DNA of 29,393 nt from CAVIQK01 sp963644945 (GCA_963644945.1 CAVIQK010000011.1:1-29393), one strand, 5' to 3'. Numbered from the stretch's first letter, positions 5,210 to 14,571 are shown. Notes: a model not told the origin generated them from the sequence alone. A program made the numbers and translations.

Positions 5210-7066
5210 TTAGTTGTTAAATTGCGATTCGTAAAGTGTTTTATAAAATCCGCCCTGTTTAATCAGTTCTTCGTGATTGCCTGTCTCTACGACATTACCA
5301 TCTCTCATAACCAATATTTGTTTTGCGCCTACTATTGTCGATAATCTATGAGCAATGACAAACGAGGTACGGCCTTCCATCATTTTTAACATGGCTTTTT
5401 GAACATAGACTTCGGTACGTGTATCTACTGCCGATGTAGCTTCGTCTAAAATTATTATTTTGGGATTTTTCAAAATGGCTCTTGCTATTGTTAGTAGTTG
5501 TCTTTGACCTGCGGAAATGTTGGTTGCATCTTCCGAAAGGACTGTATCATAACCTTTTTCCATTTGCATTATGAAATTGTGGGCATAGGCTTCTTTCGCG
5601 GCTCTAATTACGTCCTCTCTTGTTGCGTTTTCCGCTCCGTATGCAATATTTTCGGCAACAGTACCGTTAAACAACCAAGTGTCCTGCAATACCATTCCAT
5701 AAAGACTTCTTAAATCATTGCGTGTATAGTCTCTAATATCCACGCCATCGATTTTGATGGAGCCTCCGTCAATTTCGTAGAATCTCATAAGCAAATTGAC
5801 TATCGTTGTTTTTCCGGCTCCCGTAGGGCCTACTATGGCAACCGATTCTCCGCTACGAACATTTATATTCATATCTGTTATGAGTTCTTTGTCTTTTACA
5901 TAACTAAAACGAACATGTTCCATAGACACATTGCCTTGAGCCCCCTCTATAGAGGCAGAATTTTCTTTATCCGGTGTCATTTCTTCTAATTCTAACACCT
6001 CAAATACTCTTTCGGCTGCAGCCACTGCTGTTTGGATTGTGTTGGAAATATTGGCAATATTTTCGATCGGAGTCGCAAATTGTTTTATATATGAAATAAA
6101 CGCTTGAATGTCGCCGATTGTTATTTTGTTTTGTCCTGCCCTTATTGCACCGATAACGCAAATTAAAACATAGTTAAAATTGTTTACAAACCGCATCGTG
6201 GGAAGAACTGTACCTGCTAAAAATTGCGCTTTCTTTGTACTCTTTTCTAAGTTCTTGTTGATGTCTGCATATTTTTGTTTTGATTCGTCGTGCATATCAT
6301 ACAACGCTATAACGGTATGTCCCGAATAAACTTCTTCAATATGACCGTTGAGTTCGCCAAGATACTTTTGTTGCTTAGTAAATTCTTTTTCGCTTCGTTT
6401 TACTATTACTGCGGTAATCAAGGCGTAAATCGGCACCGTCGCTACGGTAATAAGCGCAAGAACCCAGTCCATTCTAAACATCATCACCAGCACGCCGACA
6501 ATGGTCATAAATCCTGAAATAATTTGATTGATAGTGTCTTGGAGTGTAACAGAAACAAGTTCGACATCGTTGGTTATTCTTGAAAGATTGTCGCCTGTTG
6601 CGGTTGCGTCAAAATATTTTAGAGCAACTCTGTCAAATTTATCTCTTATATCATTTCTCATTCTGCGGACAACTCTTTGGGACATGCTTGCTGCAAGCAT
6701 CGCTGCACTCAGTTGGGCCAGTGCCGACAGAAAATAAAGAACTCCGCCCGTCAAAATTATATTTAGTACAAAAGACATATCCACATCTTGGAAATATTGA
6801 ATACTCTCAACCAAATGGTTGGTTATCTTCTTGTTGATCTCCGGTACCCATATTGCAAATACGGCGGATATAGTTGCTAAAATTACCATCAATGCCAGAA
6901 TACCGGCTTCGGGTTTTAAGTAAACAAGAAGTTTTTTGAAAGTATGCAAAAAGTGGTTGGCCTTTTGAACCTGTTTTTGTTCACCGGTATTTACTCCGAG
7001 AGCAGAGGATATATCAAACCCGCTACTGCTTTGATTATTAAAATTATAATTTTTATCGTTTTCCAT
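5210..7066 (-). CDS. ABC exporter subunit with the consensus ATP site
   Basis: 618 aa, one half of a heterodimeric multidrug-type (ABCB-like) exporter in the membrane. Residues 1-40 are a hydrophilic Asn/Ser/Gln-rich tail. Six membrane helices span about 50-330, and the nucleotide-binding domain about 375-610. Walker A is GPTGAGKT (413-420), Walker B ILDEAT has the catalytic Glu542, the H-loop His573 is in IAHR, and the signature is altered to ISAGQ (517-521). A complete Walker B/His with a weak signature pairs with the opposite pattern in the partner, as expected for one active and one degenerate site. The ATG at 7066 overlaps the partner's TAA (TAATG), so the frame's upstream extension is inside the partner. 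The substrate is unknown. Confidence 0.93.
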   Translation of the reverse strand: MENDKNYNFNNQSSSGFDISSALGVNTGEQKQVQKANHFLHTFKKLLVYLKPEAGILALMVILATISAVFAIWVPEINKKITNHLVESIQYFQDVDMSFVLNIILTGGVLYFLSALAQLSAAMLAASMSQRVVRRMRNDIRDKFDRVALKYFDATATGDNLSRITNDVELVSVTLQDTINQIISGFMTIVGVLVMMFRMDWVLALITVATVPIYALITAVIVKRSEKEFTKQQKYLGELNGHIEEVYSGHTVIALYDMHDESKQKYADINKNLEKSTKKAQFLAGTVLPTMRFVNNFNYVLICVIGAIRAGQNKITIGDIQAFISYIKQFATPIENIANISNTIQTAVAAAERVFEVLELEEMTPDKENSASIEGAQGNVSMEHVRFSYVKDKELITDMNINVRSGESVAIVGPTGAGKTTIVNLLMRFYEIDGGSIKIDGVDIRDYTRNDLRSLYGMVLQDTWLFNGTVAENIAYGAENATREDVIRAAKEAYAHNFIMQMEKGYDTVLSEDATNISAGQRQLLTIARAILKNPKIIILDEATSAVDTRTEVYVQKAMLKMMEGRTSFVIAHRLSTIVGAKQILVMRDGNVVETGNHEELIKQGGFYKTLYESQFNN

Positions 7067-9759
7067 TACAGTCCGAGTTCCTCTTTTGTCATCTGTGACA
7101 AACATATATCTTGATATACTTGGCAATTATGCAACAAATATTCATGTTTTCCTTGTGCGACGATTTCGCCGTTGTCTAGCACTATTATGTTGTCGGCATC
7201 TAAAACCGTACCGATTCTTTGTGCTATAATAATTACCGCTGAATTTTCGGTAATGGTCTTTAACGATGCACGTAAATTTTTATCGGTCAAGAAATCAAGT
7301 GCGGAAAAACTGTCATCAAATATAAATATCTCCGGATGCCTTATTACCGCTCTTGCTATTGACAAGCGCTGTTTTTGTCCACCGGAAAAGTTTTGACCGC
7401 CTTGTTCTACTACTGCATCCAATTCGCCTTTTTTCCTACGAACAAATTTCGTTGATTGTGCAATTTCAAGTGCATCCCAAACTTCTTGATCGGTCGCATC
7501 TTTTTTACCAAATTTGATATTATCTCTTATCGTCCCCGAAAACAACATTGCTTTTTGCGGTACGTAGCCAATCTTTGCTCTTAAGTCTTGAATCGGCATT
7601 TCAGAAACATTTTGACCGTCAACTAATATTTCGCCCTTTTCAATATCATACATTCTGGGAATAAGTTTTACAATCGAGGTTTTACCCGCACCGGTACCAC
7701 CAACAATTGCAGTCGTTTTACCTTTTTCTGCGGTAAAGTTGATGTCTTTGAGGACGTACTCTTCGGCAGATTGCTCGTATTTGAACCATACATGTTTGAA
7801 CTCAACATTGCCAACTTTATTCGTGTTTAACGTTGCTCCTTCTTTGTCAACGATTGACAACGGAGTATCCAATACTTCATTGATACGTTTTGCACTCGTA
7901 GCCGCTCTAGGATACATTACAAGCACAACCGCAAGCATAACAAGTGCGTTCATCGTCAAAGCAATATATTGTTGAATTGCGAGCATCTCGCCTATATTTA
8001 TATTTTGATTGTCGGCAATAAGTTTTGCGGCAACATAAATAATTCCTAGTCCTGTTATATTCATTGATACCGTAACCGCTGGGGCCATAAGTGCAGTCCA
8101 ACGATTGACTGTGATTGCCGATTTTGTGAGGCTGTCATTGATTTCTTTGAATCTCTTTTCTTCATTTTCTTGTTTGTTGAAAGCCCGAATCACTCGAATA
8201 CCGGTAAGATTTTCACGCATTATAAGAGTAAGTCTATCTACTTTGGTTTGAATTACATCAAATATCGGGAAAACTATTTTTGCCGCAATAAATGCACCTA
8301 TGAACAATAACGGTAAAGGATAGAGTATAACCAACGTCATATCGACAGAAATACGGAACGAAAGTATTAAGCCTCCGATGATAGTCACTGGCGCACCGAG
8401 GGCCGTTCTTAATATGAGCAAGAAAATATTTTGAATTTGGTTGACGTCGTTGGTGCTACGAGTAATCAAAGATGCTGTTGTAAAATTATCAAATTCTCTA
8501 AAAGAGAATGTATCAACTTTGTTGAATATTTTTATTCTTATAAACGATGAAAATCTTGCGACATATTCGGCAGAAACATACGCACCTAAAACGCCCATTG
8601 TCAATGCGAGAAAAGCAAACAAAAGCATCAAGCCACCTTTTCTCAAAATGTATCCAAAATCAGAAGTTTGGACAGTTTTTCCGTCGGGAATAAGCATATC
8701 CTCGTATGTTTTTGCATCCGGATTCGATTCCATTTGCTTTTCGGTTTTTGTAAATGAAAGATTGTCTAAAATTTTTTCAAACCAATTCTTTTCAGACGTA
8801 TCGATATTGTGATCGGAATTGAATTTTTCTGCTCTTTCTTTGGCTGTCGCAACGCTTGTTCCTAGGACATTGTCCACCCATTTTTCACCGTCTTTGTACT
8901 TGTATGCATAGCCGAAAACACGATGACACATAATAATTTCGTAATCATACATGGTCGCAATTCTTTCGGAAGCCTCATCATAGACATAGACAACGGCATC
9001 TTCATCCAATGCATGTCCGTATTCGTCAACAGCTAGATAACTAGACTTGTCGCCGTTCCATGATCCGTCTTCAAGAATGCTGTCACGAGAAACAGGAATA
9101 GGCATTACATTGCCGTATTCGCTATGTTTCATACAACTAAAACTTGACGCTAGAAGTTTTCTAACAGTGTCGTTTTCCCAAAGGCCGGAACTGCTATCCC
9201 CTGCTTCTTCTGTATCATTTTTCAACTCTAAAAATGTATCAAAATTGATTGTTCCGGTATCTTTTATTGTCGAGACATCAAAAAGCATTGCGAGGACCTT
9301 TTTATAATCGGTCTTTTCGCTCTCGGTCATTTCTGCATATTTTTTCCCGTTTTGATATGGTTCAAGCGCATTAAGAAACGGCATCAAAACATCATCAAAC
9401 AACTCTTGGCTGTCGGTAACTCTTATATCTCTAAAATCAACAGATATAGATGTGTTGTAAAGATTTTGGTATGCTTCTTTTAGGTCGATAGTCGAAAAAC
9501 CGTCTTTCATATAGAAAATCGGAATTCTGCTAACATCGTAACCTGTTGCAGCTTTTTCTTCCGAAATTGTAAAACCGTCAGGACATTCCATGTCGGCATA
9601 TTTATAAAGTCCTTCATAATCTTCATATATGCCGTAGTTGACAATATCCGACATATAATCCGGAAGTTCTAACTCAAAAATCGCTTGACAAGCAACCAGT
9701 ATAACAACCAGCATGAAAATAAAGACTAATGATTTTGTACTTTTTATTAACTTGAACAT
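7066..9759 (-). CDS. ABC exporter subunit with degenerate ATP site and large ectodomain
   Basis: 897 aa, about 300 longer than a typical half exporter. A first membrane helix (about 7-29) is followed by approx. 345 hydrophilic residues (31-375) before the second helix at 375-398. By topology this insert faces outside. It is acidic, with many Tyr and Asp, and matches no domain I recognise. Helices 3-6 lie in about 445-625 and the ATPase domain in 650-880: Walker A GGTGAGKT (687-694), signature FSGGQ (791-795), Walker B IFIFDDSFS with Asp816 in place of the catalytic Glu, and Gln847 in place of the H-loop His (IAQR). These changes mark the degenerate half of a heterodimer, whose partner follows with a TAATG overlap. 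The insert may bind or gate a substrate or ligand. Confidence 0.92.
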   Translation of the reverse strand: MFKLIKSTKSLVFIFMLVVILVACQAIFELELPDYMSDIVNYGIYEDYEGLYKYADMECPDGFTISEEKAATGYDVSRIPIFYMKDGFSTIDLKEAYQNLYNTSISVDFRDIRVTDSQELFDDVLMPFLNALEPYQNGKKYAEMTESEKTDYKKVLAMLFDVSTIKDTGTINFDTFLELKNDTEEAGDSSSGLWENDTVRKLLASSFSCMKHSEYGNVMPIPVSRDSILEDGSWNGDKSSYLAVDEYGHALDEDAVVYVYDEASERIATMYDYEIIMCHRVFGYAYKYKDGEKWVDNVLGTSVATAKERAEKFNSDHNIDTSEKNWFEKILDNLSFTKTEKQMESNPDAKTYEDMLIPDGKTVQTSDFGYILRKGGLMLLFAFLALTMGVLGAYVSAEYVARFSSFIRIKIFNKVDTFSFREFDNFTTASLITRSTNDVNQIQNIFLLILRTALGAPVTIIGGLILSFRISVDMTLVILYPLPLLFIGAFIAAKIVFPIFDVIQTKVDRLTLIMRENLTGIRVIRAFNKQENEEKRFKEINDSLTKSAITVNRWTALMAPAVTVSMNITGLGIIYVAAKLIADNQNINIGEMLAIQQYIALTMNALVMLAVVLVMYPRAATSAKRINEVLDTPLSIVDKEGATLNTNKVGNVEFKHVWFKYEQSAEEYVLKDINFTAEKGKTTAIVGGTGAGKTSIVKLIPRMYDIEKGEILVDGQNVSEMPIQDLRAKIGYVPQKAMLFSGTIRDNIKFGKKDATDQEVWDALEIAQSTKFVRRKKGELDAVVEQGGQNFSGGQKQRLSIARAVIRHPEIFIFDDSFSALDFLTDKNLRASLKTITENSAVIIIAQRIGTVLDADNIIVLDNGEIVAQGKHEYLLHNCQVYQDICLSQMTKEELGL

Positions 9760-9824
9760 TGTTCTCTGCGATTTCGTTATTTATATAAATTTTTTAACAA
9801 ATCTATTTTGTTATAATATTACAT

Positions 9825-9853
9825 ATTATACATTATTGCGTGGGTAATGTAAA
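9825..9853 (-). promoter_or_regulatory. Promoter of the ABC exporter operon
   Basis: Minus strand: TTTACA (9848-9853), 17-nt spacer, TATAAT (9825-9830), giving a leader of about 60 nt before the ATG at 9759. No terminator is seen between rlmH and this promoter, so readthrough from upstream may add to expression. Confidence 0.8.
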
Positions 9854-9869
9854 TATGCTTTTTTGAAAT

Positions 9870-10328
9870 TTATTTATTGTATTTGATGTGATTTAATATT
9901 GTAAATGCTCTATATATTTGTTCTTCAAGCATAATTCGTGCAAGATTATGCGGAAATGTTGCTTTACCAAATGACATTTTATCCGCTATATTATCTTTGA
10001 CTTCTTGAGATACTCCGCATGAAGAACCAATGATAAATGTGATTTTGGCAGTTTTTAACGACAATTTATCAATTTTGTCGGCAAATTCAATACTGGAATA
10101 TTCTTTTCCTTTTATATCAAGTAAAATAGGATACCCTTCAATTTTTGATAATATTACTTTGCCTTCTTTTGACAATGTTATTTCATCGTTGGATTCTTTG
10201 TTCTTTTCTTCAATTTCTATAATGTTTATTTTTGCGAAACGTGAAATTCGTTTTAGATATTCTTCTTGCATATCTTTGCTGAATTTTTCTTTTAGATTTC
10301 CGACAGCCAAAATATTTATGGTAATCAT
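9870..10328 (-). CDS. rlmH: 23S rRNA pseudouridine-1915 N3-methyltransferase RlmH
   Basis: 152 aa, close to the usual 155-160. RlmH is a small SPOUT methyltransferase that methylates pseudouridine 1915 in helix 69 of 23S rRNA using S-adenosylmethionine. The family pattern is clear: MITINILAVGNLKEKF at the start, the SAM-binding knot FIIGSSCGVSQEV (98-110; usually GGS.G), SFGKATFPHNLARIMLEEQIYRA, and a shortened C-terminus ending HIKYNK where most have PYHK. The ATG overlaps the stop of dusB in ATGA. It is third in the mazG-dusB-rlmH unit. Confidence 0.95.
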   Translation of the reverse strand: MITINILAVGNLKEKFSKDMQEEYLKRISRFAKINIIEIEEKNKESNDEITLSKEGKVILSKIEGYPILLDIKGKEYSSIEFADKIDKLSLKTAKITFIIGSSCGVSQEVKDNIADKMSFGKATFPHNLARIMLEEQIYRAFTILNHIKYNK

Positions 10329-11248
10329 TGAATATCCTCCACTATCGCATATATCTCGTCAATAGTCTTTGCGGAAAATATGCGCCGTCTTAATTCTTTT
10401 ACGTCTCGCTGACCTTTTACATACAAAGATAGAGTCGATTTCATATTATTTGCAACTACATTTTCGGGCAAAATTTCTAACAACTTTGATATGTGAAATT
10501 TAATATCGTTTTTTACATTTACCTGTGGAAAAACGCCTCTAATTGTTGAAAATATTTGTGGATTACCGAGGGCTCCTCTCCCTATCATAACTCCGTCAAC
10601 ACCTGTTGATAACATTTTCTCGTAACTTGATTTATCCACAACATTTCCGTTGCCATATACGGGGATCGAAAGCGAATTTTTGATTTCGGCTATTTTATCA
10701 AAATGAATATCTCCTGCAAAATATTCTTCACGAGTTCTTCCGTGTACATATATTAGGTCTGCTCCTCCGTCTTGAATAGCCTTGGCTGTTTCAAGTCCGG
10801 AAAAATCATCCTTTTCAAAGCCTATTCTAATTTTTGCAGAAATAATTTTTTCGTCACCTACCGATTTTTTTAATTCAGAAATAATCTTAAACACTTTTTT
10901 AGGATCTCTAACTAGTGCGCTACCTTCTCCGTTTTTCACAACTTTCGGAACAGGACACCCCATGTTGATGTCAATAAACGGGAACGGAGAAAGTTCGTCA
11001 TATTTGGCTACTTCGCTAATTATTTTTGCATCTTCACCAAAAAGTTGAACACCGGTTTTAGAATATTCCTCTTCGCCTAAATAAAGTAGAGCTTTCGTGC
11101 CTTGATTTTTGTAATAAAGTCCTTTTGCGGACACCATCTCTGTATAACAAAGTCCTGCTCCGTATTTATAAGCAAGAGTTCTTAGTCCTACGTCCGAATA
11201 CCCCGCAATGGGAGCCAAAACTAATTTATTAGGTATGCTAAAATTCAT
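10325..11248 (-). CDS. dusB: tRNA-dihydrouridine synthase (DusB type)
   Basis: 307 aa, slightly shorter than DusB of model species. It is an FMN- and NADPH-dependent enzyme that reduces uridines in the tRNA D-loop. The barrel starts with LVLAPIAGYSDVGLR; the catalytic Cys98 is in DINMGCPVPKV; SAKIRIGF (FMN phosphate region), YVHGRTREEYFAG and GVDGVMIGRGALGNPQIF are family signatures. The C-terminal helical domain (from about 240, MKSTLSLYVKGQRDVKELRR) recognises tRNA. It is joined to mazG upstream and rlmH downstream by ATGA overlaps, so the three are translated as a unit. Dus paralogues are hard to separate by eye; MGCP-VPKV favours the DusB group. Confidence 0.93.
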   Translation of the reverse strand: MNFSIPNKLVLAPIAGYSDVGLRTLAYKYGAGLCYTEMVSAKGLYYKNQGTKALLYLGEEEYSKTGVQLFGEDAKIISEVAKYDELSPFPFIDINMGCPVPKVVKNGEGSALVRDPKKVFKIISELKKSVGDEKIISAKIRIGFEKDDFSGLETAKAIQDGGADLIYVHGRTREEYFAGDIHFDKIAEIKNSLSIPVYGNGNVVDKSSYEKMLSTGVDGVMIGRGALGNPQIFSTIRGVFPQVNVKNDIKFHISKLLEILPENVVANNMKSTLSLYVKGQRDVKELRRRIFSAKTIDEIYAIVEDIQ

Positions 11249-12048
11249 TGTTTGTTTAATAGAGATTTGGCTTTTTGATAATATTTTTCTTGCTCGATAA
11301 GAGGTAAATCTGCAATGTTTTTATTATCGTCGGTCGCTAGTTTTTCCATCAAAATAACTCGGTCCGAAAATTTCTTTGTGGAGCGATTGAGGGCTACTTC
11401 GGAATATATATTGTCGGAACGGAGTAGATTTATTACCGAAAATAATATATCTCCGCCTTCTAATTCTCTTTCTTCTTCGGTTGCAGATTCATACTCCTTG
11501 ATTTCTTCTTTTATCTTATCAATTGCATCTTCTCTCGACGTAAAGTCAAAGCCTATTTTACGTACATACTTTTGTACTTTTTCGGCTTTCATTGTAGCGG
11601 GAAATGTCGTTGCAATTCCTTCAAGTTTATCCTTGAGAGATTTTTGACCTTTTTCTTTTGCCTTGTTTTGTTCCCAATATTTTAAGGCTTCTTCAGGAGA
11701 ATATGCCTTGTCATTACCAAAAATGTGAGTATGACGAAAATAAAGTTTTTCATTGAGTTTTGTCAGTACGTCAAGCAAAGAAAATTCACCATTGTCTTCG
11801 GCTATAACGGAATTAAATACTGATTGCAAAAGTACATCTCCGCACTCTTCGGTCATCTTGTCAACGTCTTTCATTTCTATTGCTTCGACCAACTCGTACG
11901 ATTCTTCAATTACGTTGGTTCGGATGCTTTCGTGCGTTTGGACATTATCCCACGGACAGCCGTCCGGTTGTCTTAGTCTATATATAATTTTGACAAGTTC
12001 TTGGAATTTTTCCGATACAGCATCTAGATATTCTTGTGTAAGTTCCAT
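11245..12048 (-). CDS. mazG: Nucleoside triphosphate pyrophosphohydrolase MazG
   Basis: 267 aa. MazG hydrolyses NTPs to NMPs plus pyrophosphate and helps clean the nucleotide pool. Two MazG repeats are visible: IIYRLRQPDGCPWDNVQTHE with EESYELVEAIE and EECGDVLLQSVF in the first (metal-binding Glu/Asp), and a second containing KIGFDFTSREDAIDKIKEEI with EEERELEGGDILFSVINLLR. An ATG four codons upstream (12060) has no ribosome site. The ATG at 12048 has GGAGA 6 nt upstream, so this start is chosen. The stop overlaps dusB (ATGA). Common in Clostridia beside other housekeeping genes. Confidence 0.94.
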   Translation of the reverse strand: MELTQEYLDAVSEKFQELVKIIYRLRQPDGCPWDNVQTHESIRTNVIEESYELVEAIEMKDVDKMTEECGDVLLQSVFNSVIAEDNGEFSLLDVLTKLNEKLYFRHTHIFGNDKAYSPEEALKYWEQNKAKEKGQKSLKDKLEGIATTFPATMKAEKVQKYVRKIGFDFTSREDAIDKIKEEIKEYESATEEERELEGGDILFSVINLLRSDNIYSEVALNRSTKKFSDRVILMEKLATDDNKNIADLPLIEQEKYYQKAKSLLNKQ

Positions 12049-12072
12049 AAATATCTCCATATATTTTTTATA

Positions 12073-12078
12073 ATTGTA
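12073..12078 (-). promoter_or_regulatory. mazG: Possible extended -10 promoter of mazG
   Basis: Minus strand TGTTACAAT (TGn plus TACAAT) about 25 nt before the mazG start. No convincing -35 box lies 17 nt upstream. Extended -10 promoters can work without one. Downstream of the gpmI terminator in the opposite order, this is where the mazG operon promoter should lie. Confidence 0.4.
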
Positions 12079-12123
12079 ACATTTTTAATCAGTTTAGAAA
12101 AGTTTTTTAATTTATATAATATA

Positions 12124-12158
12124 AAAAAAGCAACTATTTGTTGTTATAGTCGCTTTTT
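12124..12158 (-). terminator. Terminator after gpmI
   Basis: Minus strand AAAAAGCGACTAT, 8-nt loop, ATAGTTGCTTTTTTT: an 8-bp core stem (one G-U pair) with an A run and a U tract. It begins about 25 nt after the gpmI stop and ends the glycolytic operon. Confidence 0.8.
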
Positions 12159-12182
12159 ATAATAAATTTTATTTTGCTTAAT

Positions 12183-13754
12183 TTATTTTTGGATTAGACT
12201 TTCATTCCAGTGCGAATCGGGGGCAAAGCCAAGCAAATCTGCTACAGTCGCTGCGATATTCGCTAAACCAAAATTGTCGCCTTCTTTGACCTTGACATCG
12301 GCATTGTAGATGATAAACGGAACTTTGTTGAGACTGTGTGCGGTACGAACGGTTATTTGACCTTTCTTATTTTTCTCAAGCATTTCGTCTGCATTGCCAT
12401 GATCGGCGGTAACAACCAAAATCGCATTGTTTTTGTCAACAACTTTAATTAGTCTTGCAAGTCCTAAATCTACTGCTTCCATTGCTGTAATGGTAGCATC
12501 AAGATTGCCTGTATGTCCTACCATGTCGCCGTTGGGGTAATTACAACGGATAAAGCCGTATTTACCTGAATTTAGAGCATTTATAACCTCGTCTGTGACT
12601 TCTGCCGATTTCATCCAAGGACGCTCGTCAAAAGACACTTTATCGGAAGGAATCTCAACAAATGTTTCTAAGGTTTCGGAAAATTTTTCGCTACGATTTC
12701 CGTTCCAAAAATATGTTACGTGTCCATATTTTTGAGTTTCTGATACTGCAAATTCGGGAACATTTTTATTGACTAAAAATTCGCTCAAAGTGTATTTTAT
12801 GCAAGGAGGTTCTACCAAAAATCTCTTAGGAAGATGTAAATCTCCGTCATATTGGAGCATACCTGCATACAACACTTTGGGAGCATTGCCTCTGTCGAAA
12901 TTGTTGAAATTTTCATTATCAAAAGCCATTGAGATTTCGATGGCTCTATCTCCTCTAAAATTGAACAAAATCACTGAATCTCCGTCTGCCATTTTGCCTA
13001 CGGGGGTGCCGTCTTTTGCAATTACAAAAGCGCCTAAATCTTGGTCAATAATTCCGGGAGTTTCACTTCTTAGAGTTTCGACTGCTTCGGTAGCACTTGA
13101 AAATTGTCTGCCAATTCCATGGACATGCGTGTCGTAGCCTTCTTTTACCATATTCCAATTCGCGCAATATCTATCCATCGTGATCTTCATTCTACCACCG
13201 CCGGATGCGATTTTTGCGTCGAAATTGTTATCGTTTAGAGTACTAAGCGTAGATTCTAATTGTTCGATGTAAGTGAGTGCAGAAGTTGCAGGAACGTCTC
13301 TTCCGTCAAGCAGAACATGAATTCTTACTTTTTTCACTCCGTCTTTTTTAGCACCTTCTAACATTGCCAAAAGGTGGCGAATATTTGAATGGACGTTGCC
13401 GTCGGACAATAGGCCTATAAAGTGAAGTGTCGAATTGTTTTTCTTGACATTTTCGACAAGTTCTGTCCATGCTGCCGATTTATAAATATCTCCGCTTTCT
13501 ATGGACTCCTCAACAAGTTTTGCTCCTTGGCTATAAACTTGTCCACAACCGAGAGCATTGTGTCCGACTTCGCTATTGCCCATGTCTTCATCACTTGGAA
13601 GTCCTACTGCCGTACCATGAGCACGTAGATAGGTATGAGGACATTCTTTCAATAGTTTATCTAGAGTCGGAGTATGTGCCATAGTAACGGCATCGCCAAG
13701 TCCTGTAACAGACTTGCCGACACCATCCATAACTACTAAAACTACAGGTCTCAT
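12183..13754 (-). CDS. gpmI: 2,3-bisphosphoglycerate-independent phosphoglycerate mutase
   Basis: 523 aa. It interconverts 3- and 2-phosphoglycerate by a phosphoserine intermediate with two Mn ions. MRPVVLVVMDGVG carries metal-ligand Asp10, the nucleophile is Ser61 in MGNSEVGHNALG, and VTADHGNADEM near the C-terminus gives further metal ligands. The sequence differs from the common 510-aa bacterial type: segments such as HFIGLLSDGNVHS, GGRMKITMDRY, FVIAKDGTPVG, VILFNFRGDRAIE, YAGMLQYDGD and ETQKYGHVTYFWNGNRS follow, from memory, the plant/trypanosomatid type. Its ATG overlaps the stop of tpiA (TAATG), so it is coupled to pgk-tpiA. A terminator follows. Confidence 0.95.
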   Translation of the reverse strand: MRPVVLVVMDGVGKSVTGLGDAVTMAHTPTLDKLLKECPHTYLRAHGTAVGLPSDEDMGNSEVGHNALGCGQVYSQGAKLVEESIESGDIYKSAAWTELVENVKKNNSTLHFIGLLSDGNVHSNIRHLLAMLEGAKKDGVKKVRIHVLLDGRDVPATSALTYIEQLESTLSTLNDNNFDAKIASGGGRMKITMDRYCANWNMVKEGYDTHVHGIGRQFSSATEAVETLRSETPGIIDQDLGAFVIAKDGTPVGKMADGDSVILFNFRGDRAIEISMAFDNENFNNFDRGNAPKVLYAGMLQYDGDLHLPKRFLVEPPCIKYTLSEFLVNKNVPEFAVSETQKYGHVTYFWNGNRSEKFSETLETFVEIPSDKVSFDERPWMKSAEVTDEVINALNSGKYGFIRCNYPNGDMVGHTGNLDATITAMEAVDLGLARLIKVVDKNNAILVVTADHGNADEMLEKNKKGQITVRTAHSLNKVPFIIYNADVKVKEGDNFGLANIAATVADLLGFAPDSHWNESLIQK

Positions 13755-14500
13755 TAGTAATTCACCACTGCTGCAAAATCATCGGCTTTCAAACTTGCTC
13801 CACCGATAAGTCCGCCATCTATTTCAGGCATTGACATAAGTTCTGATGCATTTTTTGCGTTCATGGATCCGCCGTATTGAATACGCATAGATTTCGCTGC
13901 GGTTCTTCCGTATAATTTGCGGAGGACTTTACGAATAAATGCAATTGTCGAATTGGCTTCTTCTGCTGTTGCAGTTTTGCCGGTGCCGATTGCCCAAACG
14001 GGTTCATAGGCGATAACAATACGTTTTAGATAATCTTTATCTATTCCTTCAAATGCTCCGACAATTTGTCTGTGCAAGACTTCTTCGGTCTTTCCGGACT
14101 CTCTTTCTTCAAGCAATTCACCTACGCAAATAATAGGTTTCAAACCTGCGGAAAGTGCGGCTTTTGCACGTTTGTTGACTGTAGCATCGGTTTCTCCAAA
14201 ATATTGTCTTCTTTCGGAGTGGCCTACGATAACATATTCAACTTTGAGTTCTGCGAGCATTTCGGCAGAGATTTCTCCTGTAAAAGCACCTTTTTCTGCC
14301 CAGTGAACATTTTGTGCACCAAGTTTGATATTGGTCCCACGAATTGCGGTTTTTACTGTTTGGATGTCAGTAAAAGGTACACAAACAACAACTTCACATT
14401 TCGCATCTTTTACTTTATCTTTTAGTTGTGCGATAAGTTCTGCAGATCTTTCTTTGGTATTATTCATTTTCCAGTTGCCTGCGATGATATCTCTTTTCAT
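13754..14500 (-). CDS. tpiA: Triosephosphate isomerase
   Basis: 248 aa, the normal length. Interconverts dihydroxyacetone phosphate and glyceraldehyde 3-phosphate. N-terminal AGNWKMN contains Lys11, the electrophile His94 is in VIVGHSERRQYFGE, the catalytic base Glu166 in AYEPVWAIGTGKTA, and the phosphate loop GGSMNAKN and GGLIGGASL are intact. The start has AAAGGAG 7 nt upstream. It lies 71 nt after pgk, with a hairpin between, and shares TAATG with gpmI. Confidence 0.97.
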   Translation of the reverse strand: MKRDIIAGNWKMNNTKERSAELIAQLKDKVKDAKCEVVVCVPFTDIQTVKTAIRGTNIKLGAQNVHWAEKGAFTGEISAEMLAELKVEYVIVGHSERRQYFGETDATVNKRAKAALSAGLKPIICVGELLEERESGKTEEVLHRQIVGAFEGIDKDYLKRIVIAYEPVWAIGTGKTATAEEANSTIAFIRKVLRKLYGRTAAKSMRIQYGGSMNAKNASELMSMPEIDGGLIGGASLKADDFAAVVNY

Positions 14501-14535
14501 TTTATTTCTCCTTTAATTATGTTTTTATAAGTTTA

Positions 14536-14561
14536 AGGCTCATGGGAAATCCCATAAGCCT
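14536..14561 (-). other. Hairpin between pgk and tpiA
   Basis: AGGCT-ATGGG and CCCAT-AGCCT pair with one internal mismatch and a 4-nt loop. On the minus strand it is followed by TTAAAC, a weak U tract. It could be a leaky terminator or an mRNA processing/stability element that sets pgk above tpiA-gpmI. Confidence 0.5.
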
Positions 14562-14571
14562 ATATTTGATT

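Noticed and set aside
5096..5344. Plus-strand ORF of 82 codons
   Set aside because: Runs through two terminator-like hairpins and into the exporter gene antisense, with no ribosome site.
12049..12060. Upstream ATG of mazG
   Set aside because: No ribosome site before it, whereas the ATG 12 nt later has GGAGA at good spacing.
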